DNA from: Jiangella ureilytica
GTDB taxonomy: Bacteria > Actinomycetota > Actinomycetes > Jiangellales > Jiangellaceae
Assembly (NCBI RefSeq): GCF_004348545.1
Contig: NZ_SMKL01000034.1
Coordinates: 1 to 64,000 of the forward strand
DNA length: 64,000 bases
Direction: 5' to 3'
Position numbers and translations under genes: made by a program. Positions 46,383 to 56,000 of the stretch are shown here, piece by piece; position 1 is the stretch's first letter, and each line of letters starts with the position of its first letter. The notes beneath the pieces were generated by a model that ran no database searches, was not told the origin of the DNA, and saw only the letters and a list, made by a program, of their open reading frames with translations.

Positions 46383-46972
46383 CCGAACAGCGCCCGCATC
46401 ATGGCCGGCACCGACGCGGCCACCTCGCGCGCGTAGCCCTGCCGCGTCCCCGGCGGGTTGGAGTCCTTCGAGTCGTGCGCCACGCCCACGGCGTCGATGC
46501 CGACCGAGCGGCACAGCGCCACCGTCCGCGGCAGGTGGAACCGCTGGCTGACCACGAGCAGCCGCGACAGCCCGAACTCGTCGCGGGCCCGCACGCACGA
46601 CGACCAGCTGTCGACGCCGTGGGGGTCCTCGACGATCGCCTCGTCCGGCACCCCCGCTCCGACGAGGTAGCGCCGCATGGCCGCCGGCTCGTCGTAGCCG
46701 CCCGGTCCGGTGCCGCCGCTGACCAGCAGCGTCCGCGTCCGCCCCAGGTGGTACAGCGCCGCCGCGACGTCGAGCCGCCCGGCCAGCATGCGCGACGGCC
46801 GCCCGTCGGCGCGGACGCCGGCGCCCATCACCATCGTCACGTCGATCGACGGCGCCTCCCTCGGTGAGGAGAGGATCCGGCCCGCGCTCGCCCCGTACGC
46901 CCACAGGCTCGGCACCGCCAGAGCGACGACGGCGGCAGCTGTGGCCACGGCGATCCAGCGCCGGCGGCTCAT
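46379..46972 (-). CDS. YdcF/SanA-like DUF218 membrane protein
   Basis: The 197-residue protein has one N-terminal membrane helix (residues ~7-26) and a DUF218 Rossmann-like domain (VTMVMGAGVRADGRPSRMLAGRLDVAAALY, LLVSGGTGPGGYDEPAAMRRYLVGAGVP, WSSCVRARDEFGLSRLLVVSQRFHLPRTV). The family (SanA, YdcF) acts in the cell envelope and is linked to barrier function or vancomycin sensitivity in enterics. It overlaps the tetR stop (ATGA), so the two are one unit. Its own stop codon uses the right-hand CTAG of the MITE. Confidence 0.88.
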   Translation of the reverse strand: MSRRRWIAVATAAAVVALAVPSLWAYGASAGRILSSPREAPSIDVTMVMGAGVRADGRPSRMLAGRLDVAAALYHLGRTRTLLVSGGTGPGGYDEPAAMRRYLVGAGVPDEAIVEDPHGVDSWSSCVRARDEFGLSRLLVVSQRFHLPRTVALCRSVGIDAVGVAHDSKDSNPPGTRQGYAREVAASVPAMMRALFG

Positions 46973-47565
46973 CGCAGCACCGGCTCGAGGTACCCGTGCA
47001 GGACGGCGCGCAGCTCACCCACGAGCGCATCGCGCTGTGGCTCGTCGGCCGCCACGATCAGCGGCATCATCGCCCGGACGAGTTGGACCGCGACCGTCGC
47101 CGTCCGTTCGACCACGTCGGGCGGCAGCCCCGGCGCTCGCGACGACACCAGCGCCGCCACCCGCCCGAGCAGCGCGGCGTGCAGCGGCGCGGCCGCGGCG
47201 GTGAGCGACGGCGGCAGGTCCGGCCGGGCGAACAGCGCCTTGAAGCCGCGGTGGGCCAGGTTGAACTCGACCAGCGGCCCGGTGATCGCGGCGATCAGCT
47301 CGTCCAGCGGCAGCGCGGCGAGGTCGGTCCCGTCGAACGCGGCGGCGTGCACCTCGCTGAGCGAGCGCGTGTACCGCTCGGCCAGGGCGCGGGCGATGTC
47401 GTCCTTGTTGGCGAAGAACTGGTACAGCGAGCCGGGCGAGATGCCGGCCCGGGCCGCGATGGCGTTGGTGCTGACGGCCTCGTAGCCGGACTCCGCGAAC
47501 GCCTCGGCCGCGGCCGCCATGATCTGGTCCATCCGCGCCTGCCCGCGCGCCTGCCGTCCGGTCAC
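46969..47565 (-). CDS. TetR family regulator
   Basis: The 198-residue protein has an N-terminal helix-turn-helix (MDQIMAAAAEAFAESGYEAVSTNAIAARAGISPGSLYQFFANKDDI) followed by a helical effector domain (residues ~60-195). It is the first gene of a two-gene unit with the ydcF-like gene and presumably regulates it. No clear palindrome is seen in the 135-base gap upstream (47566-47700). Confidence 0.9.
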   Translation of the reverse strand: MTGRQARGQARMDQIMAAAAEAFAESGYEAVSTNAIAARAGISPGSLYQFFANKDDIARALAERYTRSLSEVHAAAFDGTDLAALPLDELIAAITGPLVEFNLAHRGFKALFARPDLPPSLTAAAAPLHAALLGRVAALVSSRAPGLPPDVVERTATVAVQLVRAMMPLIVAADEPQRDALVGELRAVLHGYLEPVLR

Positions 47566-47700
47566 GGCCCTCCTCGCCCAGAAAACACGAGCAGCCGCTC
47601 GCCTTTCCTCGACGCTATCACGCGCGCGTGACGCGATGAGTGATGCCGACCCGGACGGTTCCGCTGCTCCCCTGCACCTCGATGGCGGTGGACCGCCTGC

Positions 47701-48642
47701 TCAGCGGTGCACCGCCTCGGTGGCCTGCAGCGCGGGCAGGTCGGCGCGCGCCGGCAGGCCCTCCCAGTCGCCGAGGGCGGTGCAGGCGAACGCGCCGGCC
47801 GCGACCGCGGTGGCCAGCCGCCGGTCGGCGCCGGCGCCCTCCATCAGCTCGGTGAGGTAGCCGGCCACGAACGCGTCGCCGGCGCCGACGGTGTCGACCA
47901 CCTGCACGGGAACCGCCGGCGTCCGCCGCAGCTCGCCGTCGATGAGCGAGACGGCGCCGTCGGCCCCCATCTTGATGACCACCTGCGCCGGGCCGAGCTC
48001 GGCCAGCGCGTACGCCATGTCCGCCGGGTCGGCCTCGGGCACGATCAGCGACGCCTCCTCGGGCCCGGCGAACAGCACGTCGGCCTGCCGGACCAGCGGC
48101 GCCAGCGTTGCACCGGCGTCGGCCCGGCTCCACAGCGCCGACCGGTAGTTGACGTCGAACGACACCGTCGTCCCCGCCGCCCGCGCGGTCTCGACGGCGA
48201 GCTGCACGGCCGACGCGGGGCCGGGGCCGAGCGCCGGCGTGATGCCGGTGACGTGCAGGACGGCGGCCTGCTGGATCGGCTCGAGCGGCAGGCCGGACGC
48301 CGTCAGGGCCGACGCCGCGCTGCCGGCCCGGTAGTAGCGGACCCGGGTGGCGAGGCTGTTCGGCCGCTCCTTCACCATCAGCCCGGTGGGGCGGGTGTCG
48401 TCGACGGCGGCGAGGGCGTCGACGCCCTCGGCGCGCAGCTCGCGCAGCATCAGCTCGCCGAACCCGTCGGCGCCGACCCGGCTGATCCACGTGGCCGGGC
48501 GGCCCAGCCGCCGGACCCCGACGGCGACGTTCAGCTCGGCGCCGGCGACGGACAGCTTGAGGTCGCGATGGTGTGCCCACCCGCCGGTCTCGGCAGCCGC
48601 GACCAGCGCCATCGCCTCGCCGATGGTGACGAGGCCGCTCAT
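47701..48642 (-). CDS. kdgK: 2-keto-3-deoxygluconate kinase (PfkB family)
   Basis: The 313-residue ribokinase-fold enzyme has the KDG kinase hallmarks TIGEAMALVAA, KLSVAGAELNVAVGVRRLG, SRVGADGFGELMLRELRAEGV, DVNYRSALW and the catalytic GAGDAF in VVDTVGAGDAFVAGYL. With the adjacent aldolase it would convert KDG to KDPG and then to pyruvate and glyceraldehyde 3-phosphate. It overlaps the eda stop (ATGA). Confidence 0.9.
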   Translation of the reverse strand: MSGLVTIGEAMALVAAAETGGWAHHRDLKLSVAGAELNVAVGVRRLGRPATWISRVGADGFGELMLRELRAEGVDALAAVDDTRPTGLMVKERPNSLATRVRYYRAGSAASALTASGLPLEPIQQAAVLHVTGITPALGPGPASAVQLAVETARAAGTTVSFDVNYRSALWSRADAGATLAPLVRQADVLFAGPEEASLIVPEADPADMAYALAELGPAQVVIKMGADGAVSLIDGELRRTPAVPVQVVDTVGAGDAFVAGYLTELMEGAGADRRLATAVAAGAFACTALGDWEGLPARADLPALQATEAVHR

Positions 48643-49289
48643 GCGCCCGCCCGTGCTTCCCGGACCGCGGCGAGCGCCGTCGTCGCCCGGTGCGCCAGCG
48701 CGCCGAGGTCGCCACCGTCGGCGGCGTCGCCGAGCAGCGGCCCGCCCAGGCCGACACCGGCCGCGCCGGCGCGGATCCAGTCGCCGATGTTCGCGAGGCT
48801 GACCCCGCCGGTCGGCATGATCGCGATGTCCGGGAACGGCCCGCGCAGCGCCGTGATGTACGACGGCCCGACCGCAGAGCCGGGGAACAGCTTGACCACG
48901 GTCGCGCCCGCCCGCCAGGCGGCCAGCACCTCGGTCGGCGTCAGTCCGCCCGGGTAGGCCGGGATGCCGGCCTCGCGGGCGGCGGCGACCACCTCCGGCT
49001 CGAACGACGGCGACACGACGAACCCGGCCCCGGCCTCGACGACGGCCCGCACCTGGTCCGCGTCGACGACGGTGCCGGCCCCGACGTCGACGGTGTCCGG
49101 CAGCTCGGCGCGGATCGCCTTGATCGCCTCGAGGGCGCCCGGCGAGGTCAGCGTGATCTCCAGGCAGGTGATGCCGGCGTCGACGAGAGTGCGGCTGATC
49201 GCGCCGAACCGGTCGGCCGAGCGGGCCCGCAGGATCGCCATGACCCCGGTCTCGCGCAGCTGCGCGCTCGGGGGGATGCGGTCGGTCAT
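48639..49289 (-). CDS. eda: KDPG/KDGal aldolase
   Basis: The 216-residue class I aldolase shows GVMAILRARSADRF, EITLTSPGALEAI (catalytic Glu), [55 protein letters not shown] (Schiff-base Lys) and MPTGGVSLANIGDWIRAGA. It lies in the middle of an iclR-eda-kdgK unit with overlapping start and stop codons, indicating a small sugar-acid degradation operon. The enzyme feeding it with KDG is not in the window. Confidence 0.92.
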   Translation of the reverse strand: MTDRIPPSAQLRETGVMAILRARSADRFGAISRTLVDAGITCLEITLTSPGALEAIKAIRAELPDTVDVGAGTVVDADQVRAVVEAGAGFVVSPSFEPEVVAAAREAGIPAYPGGLTPTEVLAAWRAGATVVKLFPGSAVGPSYITALRGPFPDIAIMPTGGVSLANIGDWIRAGAAGVGLGGPLLGDAADGGDLGALAHRATTALAAVREARAGA

Positions 49290-50065
49290 CGTGGTTCCTC
49301 TCTCGACGGGGCTGCGCCCAGCTGCTGCGAGATGGCCCGGCCCGCGGCGACGACGAGCTCGCCCAGCCGGTCGAAGCGGTCGGGGGTGATGCGGGTGGCC
49401 AGGCCGGCGACCGAGACGGCGGCCGTGACGGCGCCGTCGTGGTCGAACACCGGCGCGGCGACGCAGCGGATGTCGGGCTCGTTCTCGATGTCGTCGACGG
49501 CGTACCGGCGCTCGCGGATCGTCTTCAGACCCGCGCGGAACTCGGCCGGGTCGGTCACCGTCCGCCCGGTGCGCGGCGCGAGCCCCCGCGCGACGACGGC
49601 GTCGACGGCGGCCTCGTCGGCGAAGGCGAGGTAGGCCCGCCCGACCCCGGTCGAGTGTGCGGGCTGGCGGGACCCGACGTAGGAGTTCATCCGCACCCGC
49701 CCCGGCCCGTCGATCTTGGCGATGTAGACCATGTCCGGCAGGTCGGGCAGCACGAGATGCACCGACTCCCCCGACTCCTCGACCAGGCGGCGCAGCGCCG
49801 GCTGGGCCAGCGCGCGCAGATCGACGGAGTCGAGGTACACGCGGCCGAGCTGGGCGGTCCGCGGGCCGAGCAGGTACCTGCCCTGCTCGACCCGGACCAG
49901 CCCCGATTCGGCCATGGGTGCCAGCAGGCGCAGCGCCGAGCTCTTGTGCACCCCGACGGCGGCGGCCAGCTCGGTCAGGGTCCCCCCGCCGGCGGCCGTG
50001 GCGGCGGACACCGCGTCGAGCAGCGCGAGCCCGCGCCGCAGCGACGACGACGTGTTCCGCTCCAC
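49286..50065 (-). CDS. IclR family regulator (KdgR-like)
   Basis: The 259-residue protein has an N-terminal winged helix (SLRRGLALLDAVSAATAAGGGTLTELAAAVGVHKSSALRLLAPMAESGLV) and a C-terminal GAF-like effector domain (GRAYLAFADE, DIENEPDIRCVAAPVFD, AVSVAGLATRITPDR). GTG 50065 is preceded by AAGG. It heads the eda-kdgK operon, and a perfect palindrome lies 25 bases upstream, so autoregulation with induction by a sugar acid such as KDG is likely, by analogy with KdgR. Confidence 0.9.
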   Translation of the reverse strand: MERNTSSSLRRGLALLDAVSAATAAGGGTLTELAAAVGVHKSSALRLLAPMAESGLVRVEQGRYLLGPRTAQLGRVYLDSVDLRALAQPALRRLVEESGESVHLVLPDLPDMVYIAKIDGPGRVRMNSYVGSRQPAHSTGVGRAYLAFADEAAVDAVVARGLAPRTGRTVTDPAEFRAGLKTIRERRYAVDDIENEPDIRCVAAPVFDHDGAVTAAVSVAGLATRITPDRFDRLGELVVAAGRAISQQLGAAPSREEPR

Positions 50066-50089
50066 CGGCTCACCTTCCGTTGCGCTCTG

Positions 50090-50104
50090 CACAACCAGGT
50101 TGTG
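50090..50104 (-). promoter_or_regulatory. IclR-type operator CACAACC-A-GGTTGTG
   Basis: A perfect 7-1-7 palindrome lies 25 bases before the iclR start in an otherwise GC-rich leader. The compact 15-bp size matches the short palindromes bound by IclR proteins. Confidence 0.6.
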
Positions 50105-50224
50105 TACTGAGCGCATCATATCGGGTGGACCGGTGCGAGGGACCACTGGTCGCCGCGCGCCGACGGGTCAAGGGCGAGCCACTACCGCCGGAGCAGCAGC
50201 AACTCGCCCCTCACGCCATGGGAC

Positions 50225-51199
50225 TCAGGCGCCCTTGACGATGTCGCGCAGCCAGTGCAGCTGCTCGCGGGTCTGGAAGGTCTGGCCGCCCTCGTGCTTG
50301 TTGTACGGCCAGACCCTGATCTCCTTGGGCCCGGCGTAGTGGTTGAACGAGCCGAACACCGTCGACGGCGGGCACGTGGTGTCCATGAGGCCGACGCTGT
50401 AGAGGGCGGGCGCCGTGGCGCGCACGGCGAAGTTCATGCCGTCGAAGTAGGAGAGGGTCCGGAACACCCGCTCCTCATGATCGCGGTGGATGGAGAGGTA
50501 CCGGGCGATCTCGTAGTACGGCTGGGTCTCCACGATCTCGGTGGCCCGCCGGAAGCCGGTCAGGAACGGCACGTCGATCATGGCGCCGATCAGACCGGGC
50601 CGCAGGCCGGCCACCGCCGTCGCGATGCCGCCGCCCTGGCTGCTGCCGGCGATGACGACCCGCGAGGGGTCGACCAGGGGGTGCGAGAGCGCGGCGTCGA
50701 CGGCGCGGACGGCGTCGGTGAAGACGCGGCGGTAGTAGTAGTCGGCCGGGTCGAGGATGCCGCGGGTCATGAATCCGGGCGTCTGGGCGTTCTGGCCGCC
50801 GACCGGGTCGGGGGTGTCGCCGGGCGAGCCGTTCGAGCCCTGGCCGCGGGTGTCCATGACGAAGGTCGCGAACCCGGCGGCCGCGGTGGCCAGCCAGTCG
50901 TGCGGGAAGCCGCGGCCGCCGCCGTAGCCGATGTAGTGGACGACGGCAGGCAGCGGCGCCGAGGCTCCCGCCGGGACCATGAACCAGCCCGCGACGCGGT
51001 GCCCGCCCCAGCCGGAGTACCGCACGTCGTACACGTCGACGAGGCTGAGGGCGGAGTCGTACGGAGTGAACTCCGGGTCGAGCGGGAAGTCCGCCGCCTC
51101 GGTCAGGGTGCGGGACCAGAACTCGTCGAAGTCGGGCTGCTCGTCGCGCTCGGGGCGGTACTCGCGCAGTTCCGGGAGCGGCTTGTCGAACAACGGCAT
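50225..51199 (-). CDS. Acetylxylan esterase / cephalosporin-C deacetylase family hydrolase
   Basis: The 324-residue alpha/beta hydrolase of carbohydrate esterase family 7 type shows [52 protein letters not shown], the nucleophile elbow [35 protein letters not shown] (acid) and [10 protein letters not shown] (His). There is no signal peptide, so it would deacetylate imported sugars in the cytoplasm. ATG 51199 follows GGAGG. It stands upstream of iclR-eda-kdgK on the same strand, consistent with a carbohydrate-utilisation patch. Confidence 0.92.
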   Translation of the reverse strand: MPLFDKPLPELREYRPERDEQPDFDEFWSRTLTEAADFPLDPEFTPYDSALSLVDVYDVRYSGWGGHRVAGWFMVPAGASAPLPAVVHYIGYGGGRGFPHDWLATAAAGFATFVMDTRGQGSNGSPGDTPDPVGGQNAQTPGFMTRGILDPADYYYRRVFTDAVRAVDAALSHPLVDPSRVVIAGSSQGGGIATAVAGLRPGLIGAMIDVPFLTGFRRATEIVETQPYYEIARYLSIHRDHEERVFRTLSYFDGMNFAVRATAPALYSVGLMDTTCPPSTVFGSFNHYAGPKEIRVWPYNKHEGGQTFQTREQLHWLRDIVKGA

Positions 51200-51240
51200 G
51201 GCGGGCGTCCTCCGCGGGCGTCGTTGAGGGTCGGATGCTG

Positions 51241-51266
51241 TGGTCAGACCAGTTGAGCGCACTTTA
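51241..51266 (-). promoter_or_regulatory. Esterase promoter (-10 TAAAGT) with GntR-like operator TGGTCAGACCA
   Basis: On the minus strand TAAAGT (51261-51266) is a TAnnnT -10. Just downstream, at the expected transcription start, lies the perfect 5-1-5 palindrome TGGTC-A-GACCA (51241-51251), close to the FadR/GntR operator type TGGT-N-ACCA. The start codon is 41 bases further on. No GntR gene is nearby. Confidence 0.5.
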
Positions 51267-51370
51267 GCCGAACCTCAGAGGTCCGATCAGAACGCCCGCA
51301 TTCACCTCTTGATCCCGGTGATCGATCACTCACCCGCATCCTCCGGCACATCCGATGTATTCCCCCAACG

Positions 51371-51817
51371 GTGTGTGGAGGCCACGCAGAGCCGACGGAG
51401 ACGAGCAGGCCTGGCACTCGGAGGCATGACGACGGCGGTGGGCACGGTGGCGGCTCCGTCATGCCCACGCAGTTCCAGCCGGAGTCGTGGTGGCAGGTCG
51501 ATCTCGGCTCCGTCGAGGACGTCGAGCAGATCGCGGTCTGGAACCGCACCGGCTGCTGCGCGGACCGGCTGACGAACGTCTACGTGCTCGTGTCCGGCAC
51601 GCCGTTCACGTCGGGCTCGTTGAGCCAGACCCTCGCGCAGCCGGGCGTGTGGGCGTACCACCACACCGGGCAGGGCGGCACCCCGTCGCTCGTCGACGTC
51701 GGGCGCACCGGACGCTACGTCCGGGTACAACTGGTGGGTAACCACGCGCTCTCGCTGGCGGAGGTGCAGGTGTATGGCCGAGCCCGAAACGCGGCGCGTG
51801 CGATGACGAATCACTAG
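51371..51817 (+). pseudogene. F5/8-type C (discoidin) domain remnant
   Basis: The reading frame contains the second half of a discoidin carbohydrate-binding module: QFQPESWWQVDLGSVEDVEQIAVWNR, LTNVYVLVSGTPF, GRYVRVQLVGNHALSLAEVQVYG. The first strands (normally NLA-GKPATASS..AVDGNTDG) are missing or garbled before residue ~30. There is no signal peptide, catalytic domain or ribosome-binding site. It is most likely the tail of a lost secreted glycoside hydrolase or a decayed gene. Its position next to the esterase suits a former polysaccharide-degradation locus. Confidence 0.5.
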
Positions 51818-51826
51818 TGATGGGTC

Positions 51827-51832
51827 TAGATT
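51827..51832 (+). promoter_or_regulatory. Leaderless ybaK promoter (-10 TAGATT)
   Basis: TAGATT ends six bases before ATG 51839, with no Shine-Dalgarno sequence between. This is the spacing expected for a leaderless transcript. Confidence 0.5.
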
Positions 51833-51838
51833 GCCCTA

Positions 51839-52336
51839 ATGGGGACAACAACACGCCAGCGCACAGGAACACCGGCAACGGTGGTGCTGGAGCGAGCCGG
51901 GGTGCCGTTCACGATGCACCCGTACCACCACGACTCCTCCGCACCGTCCTTCGGCCTGGAGGCCGCCCGCGCCCTCGGTGTCATGCCGACGCGCGTCTTC
52001 AAGACCCTCCTCGCCGAGGTCGACGACGATCTCGTGGTCGCCGTGGTGCCGGTGTCCGGATCGCTGGATCTCAAGTCGCTGGCCCGGGCCGCCTCCGGCA
52101 AGCGGGCGGTCATGGCCGCCACGTCGCAGGCGGAGCGGGCCACGGGTTACGTGGTCGGGGGAATCAGTCCGTTCGGGCAGCGGCGCCGGCTGCCCACCAT
52201 CGTCGACGAGTCGGCCTACGGCTTCCCGACGGTGTTCGTCTCGGCCGGCAGGCGTGGTCTCGACGTCGAGATCGCGCCGGCCGACCTCATCAGGCTGACG
52301 GGGGCCAAGACGGCGACCATCGGCCGCACCAGCTGA
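51839..52336 (+). CDS. ybaK: Cys-tRNA(Pro) deacylase, YbaK family
   Basis: The 165-residue protein has the YbaK motifs: TPATVVLERAGVPFTMHPY, FGLEAARALGVMPTRVFKTLLAE (the KT dyad), LVVAVVPVSGSLDLKSLARAASGKRAVMA, TGYVVGGISPFGQRRRLPTIVDES and IAPADLIRLTGAKTATI. It hydrolyses Cys-tRNA(Pro) formed by prolyl-tRNA synthetase. It is complete in length and probably translated from a leaderless mRNA. The 232 bases downstream (52337-52568) contain no supported gene. Confidence 0.93.
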   Translation: MGTTTRQRTGTPATVVLERAGVPFTMHPYHHDSSAPSFGLEAARALGVMPTRVFKTLLAEVDDDLVVAVVPVSGSLDLKSLARAASGKRAVMAATSQAERATGYVVGGISPFGQRRRLPTIVDESAYGFPTVFVSAGRRGLDVEIAPADLIRLTGAKTATIGRTS

Positions 52337-52568
52337 CTCCTCACGCGCTGACATCGGGCCGGGTCGTCCCCCGCTGCTCCTGCCAGGCGTCACCCGTGTC
52401 GTCGTGGTCGGCTGACCGGCTCAGCCATTACCGCCGCTCGTCGGTCTCGGCTCGTGCCCGCCGGCCTGGCGGCCGTACCGCAGGCGGTCGCTCGCTGCCC
52501 GCGAACAGCCGCAACGGCGGGTCGTCGGGACCGGCGGCGGTGAGCACGAGCCCAGTGGACGGCTCCGC

Positions 52569-53096
52569 TCACGGCTGCTGTCCGGGGCTCCACGGGGTCT
52601 GGTCCTCGCGGAACAGCGCGATGACGGCCGCCACGACGACCGCGACCATGGACCACACCAGCAGCGCGGCGTCGGCGTCGAGGAGCAGCGGGTACATGCG
52701 GTCGGTGCCGTCGGCGAGCCCGGAGACGTCGTCGCCGGGCCCGAGCAGCCCGCCGGCGAACCGGGCGACCAGCGAGCCGACCACGCCGAACGCGGCCAGC
52801 GCCACCAGGGTGGTCACCGGGGTGCGCCGGTGCCAGACCGTGAACCCCGTCCCCAGCACCAGGCCGAACCCGGCGCCGAGCAGAGTGAAGACGGCGTCGC
52901 GGTCGAAGAACTCGCGGCTCTCGCAGTTTCTCCGGACCAGCTCGCCGTCCACCACCACGCAGCGCACGTCGGTCGAGAGCAGCCACCAGAGCACGCCCAT
53001 GAGCAGACCGGCGACGACCGAGGCGACCGCGATCTGCACGACGACGCGGGCCGGACTCTGTGCCGTGTGCCCCAGCCGCTCGGCCCGGGTGGTCAC
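52569..53096 (-). CDS. Four-helix membrane protein (DUF2567-like) coupled to dnaE
   Basis: The 175-residue protein has four hydrophobic helices (residues ~20-40, 71-88, 96-117, 138-160) and an extracytoplasmic loop with two cysteines (DVRCVVVDGELVRRNCESREF). The layout resembles the DUF2567 family, an assignment made from memory of its usual place near dnaE. The GTG start at 53096 overlaps the dnaE stop (GTGA), so it is translated after dnaE. Its function is unknown. Confidence 0.75.
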   Translation of the reverse strand: MTTRAERLGHTAQSPARVVVQIAVASVVAGLLMGVLWWLLSTDVRCVVVDGELVRRNCESREFFDRDAVFTLLGAGFGLVLGTGFTVWHRRTPVTTLVALAAFGVVGSLVARFAGGLLGPGDDVSGLADGTDRMYPLLLDADAALLVWSMVAVVVAAVIALFREDQTPWSPGQQP

Positions 53097-56000
53097 GACG
53101 CCAGACACGTGGGGCCCAGGAGCTGCTTGAGATCGCCCATGAGCGCCGTGGACGGCGTGACCCGCAGGCGGTCGTCGAGCTTCATGACGGTGGTGCGGCT
53201 GGACCCGGTGAGCCGCAGGTGCACCGGCGTGACCCCGGGGTGCGTCGTCAGCACGTCCTTGAGGCGCTCGACCAGCGGCGGGGTGCACCGGGTCATGGGC
53301 ATGGTGACCACCACCGGGCCGGACGGGCCGTCGGAGAGGTCGGGCAGGCTCAGCTCGGCGGCGATGAGCTGCGGCGACTCTTCGCGGCGGTCGAGCCGGC
53401 CCTTGACGACGACGATCTCGTCCTCGGCCAGCTGCAGCGCGTAGAGCTGGTAGGTGGCCGGGAAGAACATCGCCTCGATGGACCCCTCGAGGTCCTCGAT
53501 GGTGACGATGGCCCAGGTGTCGCCGCGCTTGCTGACCTTGCGCTGCAGCGACGTGATGAGACCGCCGATGCTGAGGGTGGTGCCGTTGGGCACCTCGGTC
53601 TCGTCGGCGAGCGCGGAGATGGGCCGGTCGGAGGCGTTGGCGACGACGTGCTCGAGCCCGAGCAGCGGGTGGTCGGAGACGTAGAGCCCGAGCATCTCGC
53701 GCTCGAAGGCCAGCTTCTGCTTCTTGTCCCACTCGGTGAGCTCGGGCACCTGGACCTCGAAGCCGCCGCCGGTGTCGTCGCCCGCACCGCCGAACAGGTC
53801 GAACTGGCCGACCGCCTCGTTGCGCTTGAGCGAGATGACGGTGTCGACGGCGTCGTCGACGACGGCGGCCAGCGCGCGCCGCGCGTAGCCGAGGGAGTCG
53901 AACGCGCCGGCCCGGACCAGCGACTCGACCACCCGCTTGTTGCAGACGTGGACCGGGACCTTGTCCATGAAGTCGGGAAACGTCTCGAACCGGCCCTTCT
54001 CCTGGCGGGCCGTCACGATGCCGTCGACGACGTTGGCGCCGACGTTGCGGATGGCGGTGAGGCCGAAGCGGACGTCGGTGCCGACCGGGGTGAAGTCGCC
54101 GGCGGACTCGTTGACGTCGGGCGGCAGCACCTTGATGCCCATGCGGCGGCACTCGGACAGGTACAGCGCCGTCTTGTCCTTGTCGTCGCGGACCGACGTG
54201 AGCACCGCGGCCATGTACTCGGCCGGGTAGTGCGCCTTGAGGTAGGCGGTCCAGTACGCGATGACGCCGTAGGCCGCGCTGTGGGCCTTGTTGAACGCGT
54301 AGTCGGAGAACGGGACCAGGATGTCCCAGATGGTCTTGATGGCGTCGTCGCCGAACCCGTTGGCCTTCATGCCGTCGGAGAACGGCACGTACTCGGCGTC
54401 GAGGACCTCGCGCTTCTTCTTGCCCATGGCGCGGCGGAGCAGGTCGGCTTTTCCGAGCGAGTACCCGGCCAGTTGCTGGGCGATGGCCATGACCTGCTCT
54501 TGGTAGATGATCAGGCCGTAGGTGGTGCCGAGGATGGGTTCGAGCGCCTCGGCCAGCTCGGGATGGATGGGCGTGATGGGCTGCTGGCCGTTCTTGCGCA
54601 GCGCGTAGTTGATGTGGCTGTTCGCGCCCATGGGGCCGGGCCGGTACAGCGCGATGAGGGCGGAGATGTCCTCGAAGTTGTCGGGCTTCATCTGCCGCAG
54701 CAGCGACCGCATGGGCCCGCCGTCGAGCTGGAACACGCCCAGGGAGTCGCCGCGGCCGAGCAGCTCGTACGCCCCCCGGTCGTCGAGCGGCAGCTCCTCG
54801 AGGACGATGGCGTCCTTGCCGTTGCGGACGATGTTCTTCAGCGCGTCGTCGAGGATGGTGAGGTTGCGCAGACCCAGGAAGTCCATCTTGACCAGCCCGA
54901 GCTCTTCGCACGTCGGGTAGTCGAACTGGGTGATGATGGCGCCGTCCTGCTCGCGCTTCATGACCGGGATGGTGTCGAGCAGCGGCGCCGACGACATGAT
55001 GACGCCGGCCGCGTGCACCCCCCACTGGCGCTTCAGGTTCTCGAGGCCCTTCGCGGTGTCGACGACGCGGCGCACCTCGGGGTCGGACTCGTACAGCGAC
55101 CGGAACTCGCCGGCCTCGGCATAGCGCTTGTGCTGGGGGTCGAAGATGCCGCTGAGCGGGATGTCCTTGCCCATGACGGCCGGCGGCATGGCCTTGGTGA
55201 TGCGCTCGCCGACGGCGAACGGGTTGCCCAGCACCCGGGAGGCGTCCTTGATGGCCTGCTTGGCCTTGATGGTGCCGTAGGTGACGATCTGGGCGACGTG
55301 GTCGGTGCCGTACTTCTCGGTGACGTAGCGGATGACCTCGCCGCGCCGGCGCTCGTCGAAGTCGATGTCGAAGTCGGGCATCGACTTGCGCTCGGGATTG
55401 AGGAACCGCTCGAAGATCAGGCCGTGCTGGATGGGGTCGAGGTCGGTGATGCCCATGGCGTACGCCGCGATGGACCCCGCGCCGGACCCGCGGCCCGGGC
55501 CGACCCGGATGCCGTTGTCCTTGGCCCAGTTGATGAAGTCGGCGACGACGAGGTAGTAGCCGGCGTAGCCCTTGGTGGTGACGACCTCGGTCTCGTAGTT
55601 GGCCCGCGCCCGGACCTCGTCGCTGATGCCGCCCGGGAAGCGGCGGTGCAGGCCGGCCTCGACCTCCTTGACGAACCAGGAGACCTCGTCCTCGCCCGGC
55701 GGGACCGGGTAGCGCGGCATGTACTTGCCGGCCTCTTCGACGAACTTGACGTCGCAGCGCTCGGCGATGAGCAGGGTGTTGTCGCAGGCCTCGGGGTAGT
55801 CGGCCCACTTCTCGCGCATCTCGGCCGAGGTCTTGAGGTAGAAGTCCTCGGCGTCGAACTTGAACCGCTTGGGGTCGGCCAGGGTGGACCCGGACTGCAC
55901 GCAGAGAAGGACCTCGTGGGCTGTGCTGTCAGCCTTGTGGGTGTAGTGGAGGTCGTTGGCGGCCAGCAGCGGCAGGTTGAGGTCCTTGCCGAGGCGCAGC

